This document shows positions 1-9,574 of a DNA stretch of 64,000 nt, one piece after another. Position numbers and translations under genes: made by a program. The notes under the pieces were generated by a model. The model was not told the DNA's origin. It searched no databases and saw nothing but the letters and a program-made list of their open reading frames with translations. The stretch's first letter is position 1. Each line of letters begins with the position of its first letter. Source of the stretch: Formosa sediminum (lineage in GTDB: Bacteria > Bacteroidota > Bacteroidia > Flavobacteriales > Flavobacteriaceae); contig NZ_CP041637.1 in the NCBI RefSeq assembly GCF_007197735.1, forward strand, positions 620,001 to 684,000. The letters are read 5' to 3'.

Positions 1-1085
1 ATCGCAATTAATAATGTTGTAAATGTAAAGACTGAACCTAAGAACGGATTCATTCCAGATACAAACATATGGTGTCCCCAAACTATTGTAGATAAAAATG
101 CAATAGCTAAGATTGAAGTAATCATGGCACGGTAACCAAAAATAGGTTTACGTGAGTTTGCAGCCATAATCTCCGATACTAATCCCATAGCTGGTAAAAT
201 AACGATATATACTTCAGGGTGACCTAAGAACCAGAATAAATGTTCAAATAAAACTGGAGATCCACCTTGATAATGTAATACTTCACCTTGAATAAAAATA
301 TCTGATAAGAAGAATGATGTTCCAAAACTTCTATCCATAATTAATAATAATGCAGCAGATAATAATACTGGGAAAGAAACTAAACCAATTATAGCTGTTA
401 CAAAAAGCGCCCAAATTGTAAGGGGTAGTCTCGTCATAGACATACCTTTTGTACGTAAATTAAGTACAGTTACAACATAATTTAAACCTCCAATTAACTG
501 AGAGGCTATAAATAAAGCCATAGACACCAACCAAAGTGTCATTCCCATACCAGAACCACTAGAAGCCATTGGTAAAGCAGATAAAGGCGGATAAATTGTC
601 CAACCTGCTGCTGCAGGTCCTGCTTCAACAAATAACGAACTAATCATTACAATACAAGATACAAAGAATAACCAATAAGATACCATGTTAAGAAATCCTG
701 AGGCCATATCTCGAGCACCTATTTGCAACGGAATTAAAAGGTTACTAAACGTACCACTTAAACCAGCAGTAAGTACAAAAAATACCATTATGGTACCATG
801 AATAGTTACTAATGCTAAATAAATATCTGCATCCATAACACCATCTGGTGCCCATTTACCTAATAAAGCTTCAAATAATACATTAGGCTCTTCTGGCCAA
901 GCGATTTGCATACGGAACATGATAGACATAAGGATTCCTATAATCCCCATAAAAACTCCAGTAATCAAATATTGTTTAGAGATCATTTTGTGATCTGTAC
1001 TAAAAACATATTTGGTTATAAAAGTTTGTTCATGATGATGTCCGTGATCGTCGTCGTGAACGTGAGTATCTGCGTGTGCTGACAT
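1..1085 (-). CDS. Cytochrome c oxidase subunit I, 3' end cut by window edge
   Basis: Catalytic haem-copper subunit of the terminal oxidase, which reduces O2 and pumps protons in the inner membrane. The start is ATG at 1085; 361 codons are present and the C-terminus lies beyond position 1. The sequence shows the subunit I motif HPEVYIVILPAMG, and near the window edge WGHHMF, the paired CuB histidines, followed by SGMNPFLG. Many membrane helices are visible. The first 18 residues contain seven histidines, an N-terminal tail not needed for the core fold. It is last in the minus-strand operon after ACIII and subunit II, with a 37-bp gap from the subunit II gene, so it most likely accepts electrons delivered by ACIII through a cytochrome c domain. 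The family call is certain. The subtype (aa3) is inferred from the presence of a CuA-bearing subunit II. Confidence 0.97.
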   Translation of the reverse strand, partial: MSAHADTHVHDDDHGHHHEQTFITKYVFSTDHKMISKQYLITGVFMGIIGILMSIMFRMQIAWPEEPNVLFEALLGKWAPDGVMDADIYLALVTIHGTIMVFFVLTAGLSGTFSNLLIPLQIGARDMASGFLNMVSYWLFFVSCIVMISSLFVEAGPAAAGWTIYPPLSALPMASSGSGMGMTLWLVSMALFIASQLIGGLNYVVTVLNLRTKGMSMTRLPLTIWALFVTAIIGLVSFPVLLSAALLLIMDRSFGTSFFLSDIFIQGEVLHYQGGSPVLFEHLFWFLGHPEVYIVILPAMGLVSEIMAANSRKPIFGYRAMITSILAIAFLSTIVWGHHMFVSGMNPFLGSVFTFTTLLIA

Positions 1086-1122
1086 AATCTATTTTCGGTT
1101 TTTTAAATCTGTGTTGATAAAA

Positions 1123-2196
1123 CTAGTTTTCTACTAAGGAATTTTTGAACAACTTTTGCTCTTTAATCCAAGCATCATATTCTTCTTGTGTTTCCACGAT
1201 TATTTTCATTTGCATATTGTAGTGAGATTTACCACAAATTTTATTACATAATAATAAATAATCAAATTCATATGGATCTAAAGCAGATTCGCCCTTAGCC
1301 ACTAAGTCTTTACTATTGTCTACTCTAATTTCATTAATGTGTTTTACTTTATCAATGATATCTGGATTCTGACGCATTTCTGCAGTCGTTACTGTTGGTG
1401 TAAATCCAAATTGTGTAACCATACCAGGAACACAGTTCATTTGTGCTCTAAAATGAGGCATGTAAGCAGAGTGCAATACATCCTGAGAACGCATTTTAAA
1501 TAATACAGGCTTTCCTACAGGTAAATGTAATTCAGATGTTATAATATCATCTTGCGCATTTGGATCAGACTCGTCTAAACCTAATATGTTGGCTCTGTCA
1601 ATATCTATTAATCTAACATTTGCTTTACCTAATGTATTATCAGAACCACTATATCTTGCTTTCCAGTTAAATTGTTGAGCATACAATTCAATTACAATAG
1701 GGTCGTCGTCTTCACTAATATTCATAATACTAGTCCAAGTAAATAAACCGTAGATAATTAAACCTGCTAAAGTGATTACCGGAATTATAGTCCATATCGC
1801 TTCTAAAGTATTATTATCTGCAAAGAATAAAGCTTTACGACCTTTTTGTCCTTTATATTTAAATGCAAAATAGTGCAATAAGAACTGTGTAATTATTTGT
1901 ACAATAAAGATTAAAATTAAAGAGATAATCATTAAATTATCTACTTCTGGTCCATGTTCTGATGCAGAGTTAGATAATAAAGGTAAGTCTCCCCATTTAA
2001 CGATACATACTAAAGTAATGATATAGATGAATGCCAAAAACCCCATCATAAGATAAGCATTAATGGTATTATCTTTTTCTGTAGCCACTTGGTCGTTTTC
2101 TGGTAAGCCCGTTTGAGCCAAATCAAAAATCTTAACCATTTGCCAAACGGCTATGGATATAAATACTAAAACTAAAATTATAAATAAAGCAGTCAT
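1123..2196 (-). CDS. Cytochrome c oxidase subunit II (CuA subunit)
   Basis: Accepts electrons from cytochrome c at a binuclear CuA centre and passes them to subunit I. It has 357 residues. Several hydrophobic segments lie in the first 155 residues, more than the usual two-helix hairpin, followed by a periplasmic cupredoxin domain. The CuA ligand motif CNKICGKSHYNM is at residues 317-328 (Cys317, Cys321, His325, Met328), and the upstream ligand His lies in HSAYMPHF near residue 240. No haem-binding CxxCH is fused at the C-terminus, so this is an ordinary CuA subunit and not a caa3 type. It sits between actF and cox1 in one minus-strand operon. Confidence 0.96.
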   Translation of the reverse strand: MTALFIILVLVFISIAVWQMVKIFDLAQTGLPENDQVATEKDNTINAYLMMGFLAFIYIITLVCIVKWGDLPLLSNSASEHGPEVDNLMIISLILIFIVQIITQFLLHYFAFKYKGQKGRKALFFADNNTLEAIWTIIPVITLAGLIIYGLFTWTSIMNISEDDDPIVIELYAQQFNWKARYSGSDNTLGKANVRLIDIDRANILGLDESDPNAQDDIITSELHLPVGKPVLFKMRSQDVLHSAYMPHFRAQMNCVPGMVTQFGFTPTVTTAEMRQNPDIIDKVKHINEIRVDNSKDLVAKGESALDPYEFDYLLLCNKICGKSHYNMQMKIIVETQEEYDAWIKEQKLFKNSLVEN

Positions 2197-2242
2197 ACTT
2201 TGTGTTATTGATCTTTATATGTTACTAGTAATGGATCGTGAA

Positions 2243-3649
2243 TTAATAATGAAAATGTTCACTTTCCTTCATTAAAGGATTACGTTTTGCATGTAATGGT
2301 GCTTTTGTTAAAGCAGTGAACACAACAAATATAAACAATCCTGCAAATAATAATATTGAACTAATTTCTGGAATTCCAACAGACCATCTATCTCCTACAG
2401 TTGCAGGCATAATCATGTTGAAAATATCAATATAATGTCCGAATAAAATTACAACTCCAGCCATGACTACAAACCAAGGCACACGTTTATAATCACTATT
2501 CATTAAAATTAATAATGGGAATAAAAAGTTTAATACAACCATACCAAAGAATGGTAAATTATAGTCTTCTATTCGGGTAATGAAATAAGTTACTTCTTCA
2601 GGAATGTTTGAGTACCAAATTAACATAAATTGTGAGAACCATAAATAAGTCCAAAACACACTAATACCAAACATAAACTTAGCCAAATCATGAATATGGC
2701 TGTCGTTTACTAACTCTAAATATCCTTTAGATTTTAAATAAACAGCTATTAAAGCAATAACGGTAATACCACTAACAAACATACTTGCAAACACATACCA
2801 TCCAAATAATGTAGAGTACCAGTGTGGATCTACACTCATTATCCAGTCCCAAGACATGATAGATTCTGAATAGATAAAGAACACTAAAAATCCAGCAGAA
2901 ATACGGAAATTTTTCTTAAAGTTAGAATTATCATCTGCGTTATCTTGTGCTATACTAAATTTACGTGAAAAATATCTATAAGTGCTCCAACCTGCAATAA
3001 ATACTAATCCTCTAACAGCAAACCAACCAATGTTTAACCATCCTGATTTTCCTTGAATTAACTTATCATCGGCAACTACTTCTGGGTCCATCCATACAAA
3101 TAAATTATAGTGACCAATTGTTCCTGAAGCTACAGCAATTAATAGTACAATTATTGCACCTGGTAGAAGGTAAGCTGTAATTCCTTCCATAACTCTAAAA
3201 AGTACTGGAGACCAACCTGCTTGAGCTGCTATTTGAATTGCGTAAAACGCTAAAACTCCTAACGAAATCATCATAAAGAAAAATGCAGCAACATACAGTG
3301 CAGACCAAGGTCTATTAGCCAATTGATGTTGTACATGTTCTGCATGTGCATCGCCGTGATGTTCGTGAGCATCAGCTTCTGCGTGTGCAGTTTCACCATG
3401 AGCGGCATCGGCATGAGTATCTTCTCCATGAGACATCGCGTTGCCATGACCTTCATGTGGATCTACTTCATGAGTAGCTTGAGCCACTTCGTGAGAACCA
3501 CCACCGTGATGAGCAGCCTCAGTAGCCAACATGGTTTTTACTTCGTCTAAAGATTTATGAGAAGACATAAAACCATATACTACCCCTATAAATCCTAAGA
3601 TTATTAGAGCGAAAGAAAATGTTCTTAATTTATTTGAAAGTGTGTACAT
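2243..3649 (-). CDS. actF: Alternative complex III subunit ActF (membrane quinol:cytochrome c oxidoreductase subunit)
   Basis: Polytopic inner-membrane subunit of alternative complex III, the menaquinol-oxidising complex that replaces cytochrome bc1 in many Bacteroidota. It has 468 residues with about ten hydrophobic helices. Between the first helix (residues about 12-28) and the second (about 115-140) lies a hydrophilic segment, residues 47-108, with 16 histidines among many Ala, Glu and Asp residues. The rest resembles the PsrC/NrfD-like fold of ActC and ActF. It follows actE with a 28-bp gap and precedes cox2. The family assignment rests on operon position and overall similarity. The His-rich loop is unusual and may bind metal, which is an inference. 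Confidence 0.9.
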   Translation of the reverse strand: MYTLSNKLRTFSFALIILGFIGVVYGFMSSHKSLDEVKTMLATEAAHHGGGSHEVAQATHEVDPHEGHGNAMSHGEDTHADAAHGETAHAEADAHEHHGDAHAEHVQHQLANRPWSALYVAAFFFMMISLGVLAFYAIQIAAQAGWSPVLFRVMEGITAYLLPGAIIVLLIAVASGTIGHYNLFVWMDPEVVADDKLIQGKSGWLNIGWFAVRGLVFIAGWSTYRYFSRKFSIAQDNADDNSNFKKNFRISAGFLVFFIYSESIMSWDWIMSVDPHWYSTLFGWYVFASMFVSGITVIALIAVYLKSKGYLELVNDSHIHDLAKFMFGISVFWTYLWFSQFMLIWYSNIPEEVTYFITRIEDYNLPFFGMVVLNFLFPLLILMNSDYKRVPWFVVMAGVVILFGHYIDIFNMIMPATVGDRWSVGIPEISSILLFAGLFIFVVFTALTKAPLHAKRNPLMKESEHFHY

Positions 3650-3677
3650 ATCTATATATAATCTTTATCTAATCGAC

Positions 3678-4235
3678 TTACTTTTCTAAATCTGCTTTAA
3701 GTTGCATAACATAAGCAGCTACTTGCCAACGCTCTTCTTCTAACAATTGGTTTTTATAAGATCCCATGGCGTTCTTTCCATAATAAATAGTGTGATATAC
3801 ACTACCAACAGTAATATTACGTCCAGCATCATCGTATTGAGGAACTCCTAAAATTTTCTCTCTTTTAACCAAGTTTCCTTGTCCGTCTCCTTTTGTACCG
3901 TGACAAATCCCACAGTAAATATCATACAATTCTTTTCCTCTTTTAGAGTCTATTAAAGTAGAATCTAAAGGATTCATTAAATTTAATTTTGCGTCTTCAT
4001 ATCCTTCTAACGTATTAGGAATAGTAAAAGGCATATGTCCTCTAGCTACAGTTCCATCTGCTGGAACTTGAGCTTCAACACCATTTCTAAATGCACTTGT
4101 TTCTGAGTACGTCTCATATCCAACTGATTCGTACATATTAGGCATAAACTGATAGTTTGGTCTACCATTTTCTTGACATGAAACGACAGATATTAAAACT
4201 ACGGCTATTGCAACTATTTTTATTAAGCTTTTCAT
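3678..4235 (-). CDS. actE: Alternative complex III subunit ActE, monohaem cytochrome c lipoprotein
   Basis: Periplasmic monohaem cytochrome c of ACIII. It has 185 residues. The N-terminus is a lipoprotein signal ending in VVSC (Cys20 is the likely lipidated residue), consistent with anchoring at the outer face of the inner membrane. The haem motif CGICH is at residues 108-112, followed by GTKGDGQG typical of class I cytochromes. Met157 in KNAMGSY is a plausible distal ligand. Only 7 bp separate it from actD. In this complex family ActE relays electrons from ActA towards the oxidase. Confidence 0.93.
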   Translation of the reverse strand: MKSLIKIVAIAVVLISVVSCQENGRPNYQFMPNMYESVGYETYSETSAFRNGVEAQVPADGTVARGHMPFTIPNTLEGYEDAKLNLMNPLDSTLIDSKRGKELYDIYCGICHGTKGDGQGNLVKREKILGVPQYDDAGRNITVGSVYHTIYYGKNAMGSYKNQLLEEERWQVAAYVMQLKADLEK

Positions 4236-4242
4236 AAGTCTA

Positions 4243-4776
4243 TTAATGGGCTTTATCTACTAAGTTAATTTCTACTGCACCTGTAGTTTTTAACAACTCG
4301 GTGATAGCGTCTTCATTATCATTGTTTACAGAGATCTCCATTAAGAAGTGATCGTCGGTTGTTCTTGGATCTGGATTTTCTGCATCTTTAAATGGCCAAA
4401 TTTTACTTCTTAAATAAAATGTAATCACCATTAAGTGAGCTGCAAAAAATACTGTAAGTTCAAACATAATTGGTACAAACGCAGGTAAGTTCTCTAAGTA
4501 ACTAAAACTAGGTTTACCACCAATATCTTGAGGCCAGTCTTCAATCATGATAAAATTCATCATAACTGTAGCCACTGTTAAACCAATACAACCGTATATA
4601 AAAGCTGTGATTGCCAAACGTGTTGGAGCTAATCCCATAGCCTTATCTAATCCGTGAACTGGAAAAGGTGTAAATACCTCGTCTATATGATATTTTGCTG
4701 TACGAACGTCTTTAACGGCAGCCATTAAAACGTCGTCATCTGTATAAATAGCGTGAATAACTTTTGAAGATTCCAT
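4243..4776 (-). CDS. actD: Alternative complex III subunit ActD (DUF3341 membrane protein)
   Basis: Small membrane subunit of ACIII belonging to the DUF3341 family. It has 177 residues: an N-terminal soluble part of about 50 residues containing FTPFPVHGLDKAMGL, which is characteristic of the family, then two hydrophobic helices (about 54-77 and 100-125) and a short acidic C-terminal tail. It carries no cofactor-binding motif. It lies between actC and actE with gaps of 9 and 7 bp, so co-transcription is very likely. The role is structural as far as is known for the family. Confidence 0.92.
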   Translation of the reverse strand: MESSKVIHAIYTDDDVLMAAVKDVRTAKYHIDEVFTPFPVHGLDKAMGLAPTRLAITAFIYGCIGLTVATVMMNFIMIEDWPQDIGGKPSFSYLENLPAFVPIMFELTVFFAAHLMVITFYLRSKIWPFKDAENPDPRTTDDHFLMEISVNNDNEDAITELLKTTGAVEINLVDKAH

Positions 4777-4785
4777 ATGCTACTC

Positions 4786-6237
4786 TTAGTTTTTTGAATT
4801 ATTAACTGCGGTTCCAGAAGTTCTTGGGTCTGCACCCGTTCCTACTAAACTATCACCACGTTCTCTAATGTTCTTATAACTCTGTCCGGAAGACTTTAAA
4901 ATAGTCTTAACTTCTGCTTGTGCAATTACAGGGAATGTTCTAGAGTACAATAAGAATAATACAAAGAAGAATCCTATTGTTCCAATAAATATTCCAATAT
5001 CAACAAATGTTGGAGAGAACATTGTCCAAGAAGATGGTAAATAATCTCTGTGTAATGATGTTACAATAATTACAAAACGTTCAAACCACATTCCTATATT
5101 TACTACTATTGAAATAAAGAATGAAAACATTATACTTGTTCTTAATTTTTTGAACCACATAAATTGTGGAGAGAATACGTTACAAGACATCATCATCCAA
5201 TATGCCCATGCATAAGGTCCAGTTGCTCTGTTTAAGAAGGCATATTGTTCGTATTCTACACCAGAATACCAAGCAATAAACAACTCTGTAATATAAGCCA
5301 CACCAACTATAGAACCTGTAATCATGATTACAATGTTCATTAATTCGATATGCTGCACAGTAATGTAGTCTTCTAAATTACACACCTTTCGCATAATAAT
5401 AAGAAGTGTGTTTACCATAGCAAATCCTGAGAATACCGCTCCTGCAACGAAGTAAGGAGGGAAAATGGTAGTATGCCATCCTGGAATTACCGAAGTAGCA
5501 AAGTCAAATGATACAATGGTGTGTACCGAAAGTACAAGTGGTGTTGCTAAACCTGCAAGGACCAAAGAGACTTCTTCAAAACGTTGCCAATCTTTAGCTC
5601 TACCTGACCAACCAAAACTTAATAAACTGTAAATTTTCTTTTGGAAAGGTTTGATAGCACGGTCTCTTAACATCGCAAAATCTGGTAATAAACCTGTCCA
5701 CCAGAATACTAATGATACAGATAAATATGTTGAAATCGCGAATACGTCCCAAAGTAAAGGCGAGTTAAAGTTAACCCATAACGATCCAAATTGGTTTGGT
5801 ATAGGTAATACCCAGTAACCTAACCATGGACGACCCATGTGAATAATAGGGAATAAACCTGCTTGAAAAACCGCGAAAATTGTCATGGCTTCTGCAGATC
5901 TGTTAATTGCCATTCTCCATTTCTGACGGAATAATAAAAGTACTGCAGAAATTAATGTTCCTGCGTGACCGATACCTACCCACCAAACAAAGTTGGTAAT
6001 ATCCCAGGCCCAACCTACGGTTTTATTTAAACCCCAAGTTCCAATACCAGTTGATACTGTGTATAATATACATCCTATTCCCCAAAGGAAAGCTACTAAT
6101 GAAATAGAGAAAACTATCCACCATAACTTGTTTGCTTTGCCTTCTACAGGTCTTGCTACATCGACAGTAACGTCGTGGTAAGACTTTTCTCCTGTAACTA
6201 AGGGTCTTCTTATAGGTGCTTCGTAATGAGACGCCAT
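4786..6237 (-). CDS. actC: Alternative complex III subunit ActC (NrfD/PsrC-like quinol-binding membrane subunit)
   Basis: Inner-membrane subunit of the NrfD/PsrC (DsrP) family. In ACIII this subunit carries the quinol-binding site next to the ActB iron-sulfur domain. It has 483 residues with about ten hydrophobic helices spread from residue 38 to 455. The N-terminal soluble tail contains RRPLVTG, typical of ActC. It sits 31 bp after actB and 9 bp before actD in the same operon. Nothing appears truncated. Confidence 0.94.
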   Translation of the reverse strand: MASHYEAPIRRPLVTGEKSYHDVTVDVARPVEGKANKLWWIVFSISLVAFLWGIGCILYTVSTGIGTWGLNKTVGWAWDITNFVWWVGIGHAGTLISAVLLLFRQKWRMAINRSAEAMTIFAVFQAGLFPIIHMGRPWLGYWVLPIPNQFGSLWVNFNSPLLWDVFAISTYLSVSLVFWWTGLLPDFAMLRDRAIKPFQKKIYSLLSFGWSGRAKDWQRFEEVSLVLAGLATPLVLSVHTIVSFDFATSVIPGWHTTIFPPYFVAGAVFSGFAMVNTLLIIMRKVCNLEDYITVQHIELMNIVIMITGSIVGVAYITELFIAWYSGVEYEQYAFLNRATGPYAWAYWMMMSCNVFSPQFMWFKKLRTSIMFSFFISIVVNIGMWFERFVIIVTSLHRDYLPSSWTMFSPTFVDIGIFIGTIGFFFVLFLLYSRTFPVIAQAEVKTILKSSGQSYKNIRERGDSLVGTGADPRTSGTAVNNSKN

Positions 6238-6268
6238 ATCCTTATCTAATTATTTCTTAATTCGTTAA

Positions 6269-9200
6269 TTATGCTTCTGTTGTATTTCTCACTTTAGTTT
6301 GGTAAATCACATTAGGTTTTGTTCCAATATGTTCTAACAAGTGATACATACGTTTATCTTCTTTAAGGTGTGCTACCTTACTGTCTTTATCGTTAACATC
6401 TCCAAAGACCATTGCTCCACTACTACAAGCTGCAGAACAAGCGGTTTGGAATTCACCATCTTTAATAACACGTCCATCACGTTTTGCGTCTAGAATAGTT
6501 TTCTGTGTCATTTGAATACACATTGAACATTTTTCCATAACACCACGAGAACGAACTACTACGTCTGGGTTTAATACCATACGTCCTAAGTCATCATTCA
6601 TATGGTAATCAAACTCATCATTACCATTGTATAAGAACCAGTTAAAACGACGTACTTTATAAGGACAGTTGTTAGCACAATATCTTGTACCTACACAACG
6701 GTTATATGCCATCTGGTTTTGACCTTGACGACCATGTGATGTTGCCGCAACTGGACAAACTGTTTCACAAGGTGCGTGGTTACAATGCTGACACATTACA
6801 GGTTGGAAAGCCACTTGCGGATTATCTGAAGCATGTTCTAATTGTCCAAATCCTCCTAATGAACCGTTATCTCCAAATAATCCAGAGAACTCCTCTTTCT
6901 TAATATTGTCTTCTTCAAATGTTTCGTCTGAAGAATAGTATCTATCAATACGTAACCAGTGCATATCACGGCTACGACGTATTTCACTCTTACCTACAAC
7001 AGGAACGTTATTTTCTGCATGACATGCAATAACACATGCCCCACAACCTGTACACGCATTTAAGTCAATAGATAAATTAAAGTGATGTCCAACAGTACGA
7101 TCAAATTCATCCCATAAATCTACTTCAGGTGACGTTACAGGAGTCTCAACGTGGTTAAGAGATACAACTGGAATAGAATTCCATTCTTTCTTATCTTTAG
7201 TATTAAAGATTTCTAGAGTCGTTTCTTTAATGATGTCACCGCGTCCCATTAATGTATTTTGCAACTGTACGCAAGCAAATTCATGCTCGCCTTCTACAGC
7301 TGAAACAGACACATTTTGAACAGTATTAAAATCTTGATATAAACCAAAAGCATTTACACCAGTCTTCATTTCGTCTTTTAGTCCTGCATATCTACCATAA
7401 CCAAACGCTAAACCAACAGAACCTTTGGCTTGTCCAGGTTGAATTATAACTGGTACACGCTCTAAAGTCACACCGTTTACTGTAACACTAGCATAACTTC
7501 CGTTTAAACCGCCATTTGCTACATGCTTATTCATTAAGCCAAGTGCATCAGCATCGGCTTTAGAAACAGTTAAATAGTTATCCCAAGATGTTCTTGTAAT
7601 TGGATCTGGAAATTCTTGTAACCATGGGTTATTGGCTTGTTGACCATCTCCCATTCCTGTTTTAGAATATAATACTAGCTCTAATCCTTCTGATTTTGCT
7701 GAACTTACTAAAGCAGAAGCTGCGGCAGCACCAGAAATTTCGTTTACAGTAAAACCATCACTACTTAAAGGACCTGCTCCGTTTGAAACTGTTTTAGATG
7801 TTGTAGTTGTAACATATTCATCTTGATTATTTTTAGCTAAACCAACACCAACAGCAGCATCATGAATTATTTCTCCTGCCCAAGTTCTATCTTTCTTATC
7901 CTTTAGATCTGTTTTCTTTTTTTCAATGGTTTCTTTTGTTATTCCATTTACTAAAGTGCCTGAAATGAATGAACCATCGTGAATGGCTTGATTAAAGGAC
8001 GCACCATTTAAAATATCTGATTCCCAAGTCTCTTTAATATAGTCATGATAAGATGAAGTATTACCTGTCCATGCTAATAAAGCTTCTTGAAATTGTTTTG
8101 TATCAAACAACGGACGAATTGTTGGCTGTGTTAGCGCAAAATGTCCGCGTTTTAATTCTACATCACCCCAAGCTTCTAAATAATGAGGTGCTGCAGCTAA
8201 GTATTCTGTCTGAGAAGCTGTCTCATCTAATTTCATAGAGAAGGTTACAGCTAATTCTGTTTGCTTTAAACCTTCTGCAAAATCTGATGCATTTGGCAAA
8301 CTATATAATGGATTAACACCACTCATAATAAGACCACCAATACGACCAGCTTTCATATCTGCAACTAATTGTGCTACAGCTTTATCGTTCCCTTGTCTAG
8401 TTAAAATTGGAACACTAGGTTTAAACGCTTTACTTTGTAATGCGGCATTAATTTCTAACACCAAGGCTTGTGCATTTACATCTTGTAAACCTGTTACAAC
8501 AACACTATCGCGTCCTGAAGCTTTTAACTGAGCCGCTGCAGTTTTTACAGCTGCATCTATATGCGCTGGTAATGTTCCAGAAACAGAACCACCAACGATA
8601 TAACTATATAATTTAGCTAAAGCTATTTTTTGTTGACTAGGAGTTGAAGGAATTCGTTTATCTGCATTGGCACCAGAAAGTGACATATTTGCTTCAAATT
8701 GAATATGCTTAGACATTTTACCTGCTTTAGGAACACGTCCTGCAGAATACCCAGCATCGAAGCCACCACCTTGCCAATCACCAATAAAATCTGCACCAAA
8801 TGACACGATTGTCTCTGCATGAGCAAAATTATAATCTGCTAAACCACGGCTACCATACTTAGCTTCATAAGCATCTAAAGCTGCAGATTCTGATATAGCA
8901 TCATATACTACATGACGAACCTTACCATATTTTTCTTTAAATGCATTTATTAATCGTTCAGTAGATGGACTTGCAAAAGTTTGTGTTAACAAAACAATTT
9001 CTTTCCCAGCATTACTTAAACCAGATAACTTAGAAGCTATTTCAGCATTAAAATCGCTCCAAGAGATTGGGCTACCACTCTTTAATGGGCCTTGAACTCT
9101 TAAACTATCATACAATCCTAACACCGAAGCATTAACTCTTGCATTGGCACTTCCATTAGTTTTAGCTAAGGAATTGTTCTCAATTTTAATAGGACGACCT

Positions 9201-9544
9201 TCACGTGTTTTTACCAAAACACTAGCAAAATCAAAACCATCTGCGATAGTTGTAGCATAATAATTAGCAACACCAGGAATAATTTGTTCTGGCTGCACTA
9301 CATAAGGAATCGATTTAATTACTGGTCCTTCACAAGCTGCAAGCGATGCGGCTGCTGTACTAAAACCAACATATTTTAAGAAATCTCTTCGAGTTGTAGA
9401 CGATGACTCAAGCGTTGCTTTATCACCTAAAAACTCGTCTGTAGGTATTTCCTCAACAAATTCGTTTTGTTTTAGCGCCTCAACAATAGAGCTATTTTCG
9501 TTAAGCTCTTCAACACTTTTCCAGTATTTCTTGTTTGATGACAT
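6269..9544 (-). CDS. actB: Alternative complex III subunit ActB, Tat-exported iron-sulfur protein
   Basis: Large periplasmic iron-sulfur subunit of ACIII. It has 1091 residues. A Tat-type motif, TTRRDFLKYVGF, is at residues 50-61 (Arg52, Arg53), and a lipobox-like LAAC ends at Cys71, so the protein is probably both Tat-exported and lipidated. Residues about 75-800 form a molybdopterin-oxidoreductase-like (ActB1) region; in this family it lacks the Mo cofactor. The C-terminal ActB2 part holds ferredoxin cysteine clusters: CTGCGACVIAC near 829, CQHCNHAPCETVC near 916, CVGTRYCANNC near 951 and CSMC near 1005. These match the set of Fe-S clusters wiring quinol oxidation to the ActA haems. It is 30 bp from actA. 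Confidence 0.96.
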   Translation of the reverse strand: MSSNKKYWKSVEELNENSSIVEALKQNEFVEEIPTDEFLGDKATLESSSTTRRDFLKYVGFSTAAASLAACEGPVIKSIPYVVQPEQIIPGVANYYATTIADGFDFASVLVKTREGRPIKIENNSLAKTNGSANARVNASVLGLYDSLRVQGPLKSGSPISWSDFNAEIASKLSGLSNAGKEIVLLTQTFASPSTERLINAFKEKYGKVRHVVYDAISESAALDAYEAKYGSRGLADYNFAHAETIVSFGADFIGDWQGGGFDAGYSAGRVPKAGKMSKHIQFEANMSLSGANADKRIPSTPSQQKIALAKLYSYIVGGSVSGTLPAHIDAAVKTAAAQLKASGRDSVVVTGLQDVNAQALVLEINAALQSKAFKPSVPILTRQGNDKAVAQLVADMKAGRIGGLIMSGVNPLYSLPNASDFAEGLKQTELAVTFSMKLDETASQTEYLAAAPHYLEAWGDVELKRGHFALTQPTIRPLFDTKQFQEALLAWTGNTSSYHDYIKETWESDILNGASFNQAIHDGSFISGTLVNGITKETIEKKKTDLKDKKDRTWAGEIIHDAAVGVGLAKNNQDEYVTTTTSKTVSNGAGPLSSDGFTVNEISGAAAASALVSSAKSEGLELVLYSKTGMGDGQQANNPWLQEFPDPITRTSWDNYLTVSKADADALGLMNKHVANGGLNGSYASVTVNGVTLERVPVIIQPGQAKGSVGLAFGYGRYAGLKDEMKTGVNAFGLYQDFNTVQNVSVSAVEGEHEFACVQLQNTLMGRGDIIKETTLEIFNTKDKKEWNSIPVVSLNHVETPVTSPEVDLWDEFDRTVGHHFNLSIDLNACTGCGACVIACHAENNVPVVGKSEIRRSRDMHWLRIDRYYSSDETFEEDNIKKEEFSGLFGDNGSLGGFGQLEHASDNPQVAFQPVMCQHCNHAPCETVCPVAATSHGRQGQNQMAYNRCVGTRYCANNCPYKVRRFNWFLYNGNDEFDYHMNDDLGRMVLNPDVVVRSRGVMEKCSMCIQMTQKTILDAKRDGRVIKDGEFQTACSAACSSGAMVFGDVNDKDSKVAHLKEDKRMYHLLEHIGTKPNVIYQTKVRNTTEA

Positions 9545-9574
9545 ATTGTATAATTGAATTACTTCTTAAATAAA

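Noticed and set aside
3323-3550. Plus-strand frame rich in Met, Cys and Ser opposite the His-rich part of actF
   Set aside because: It is the mirror of the repeated His/Ala/Glu codons in ActF and has no features of its own.
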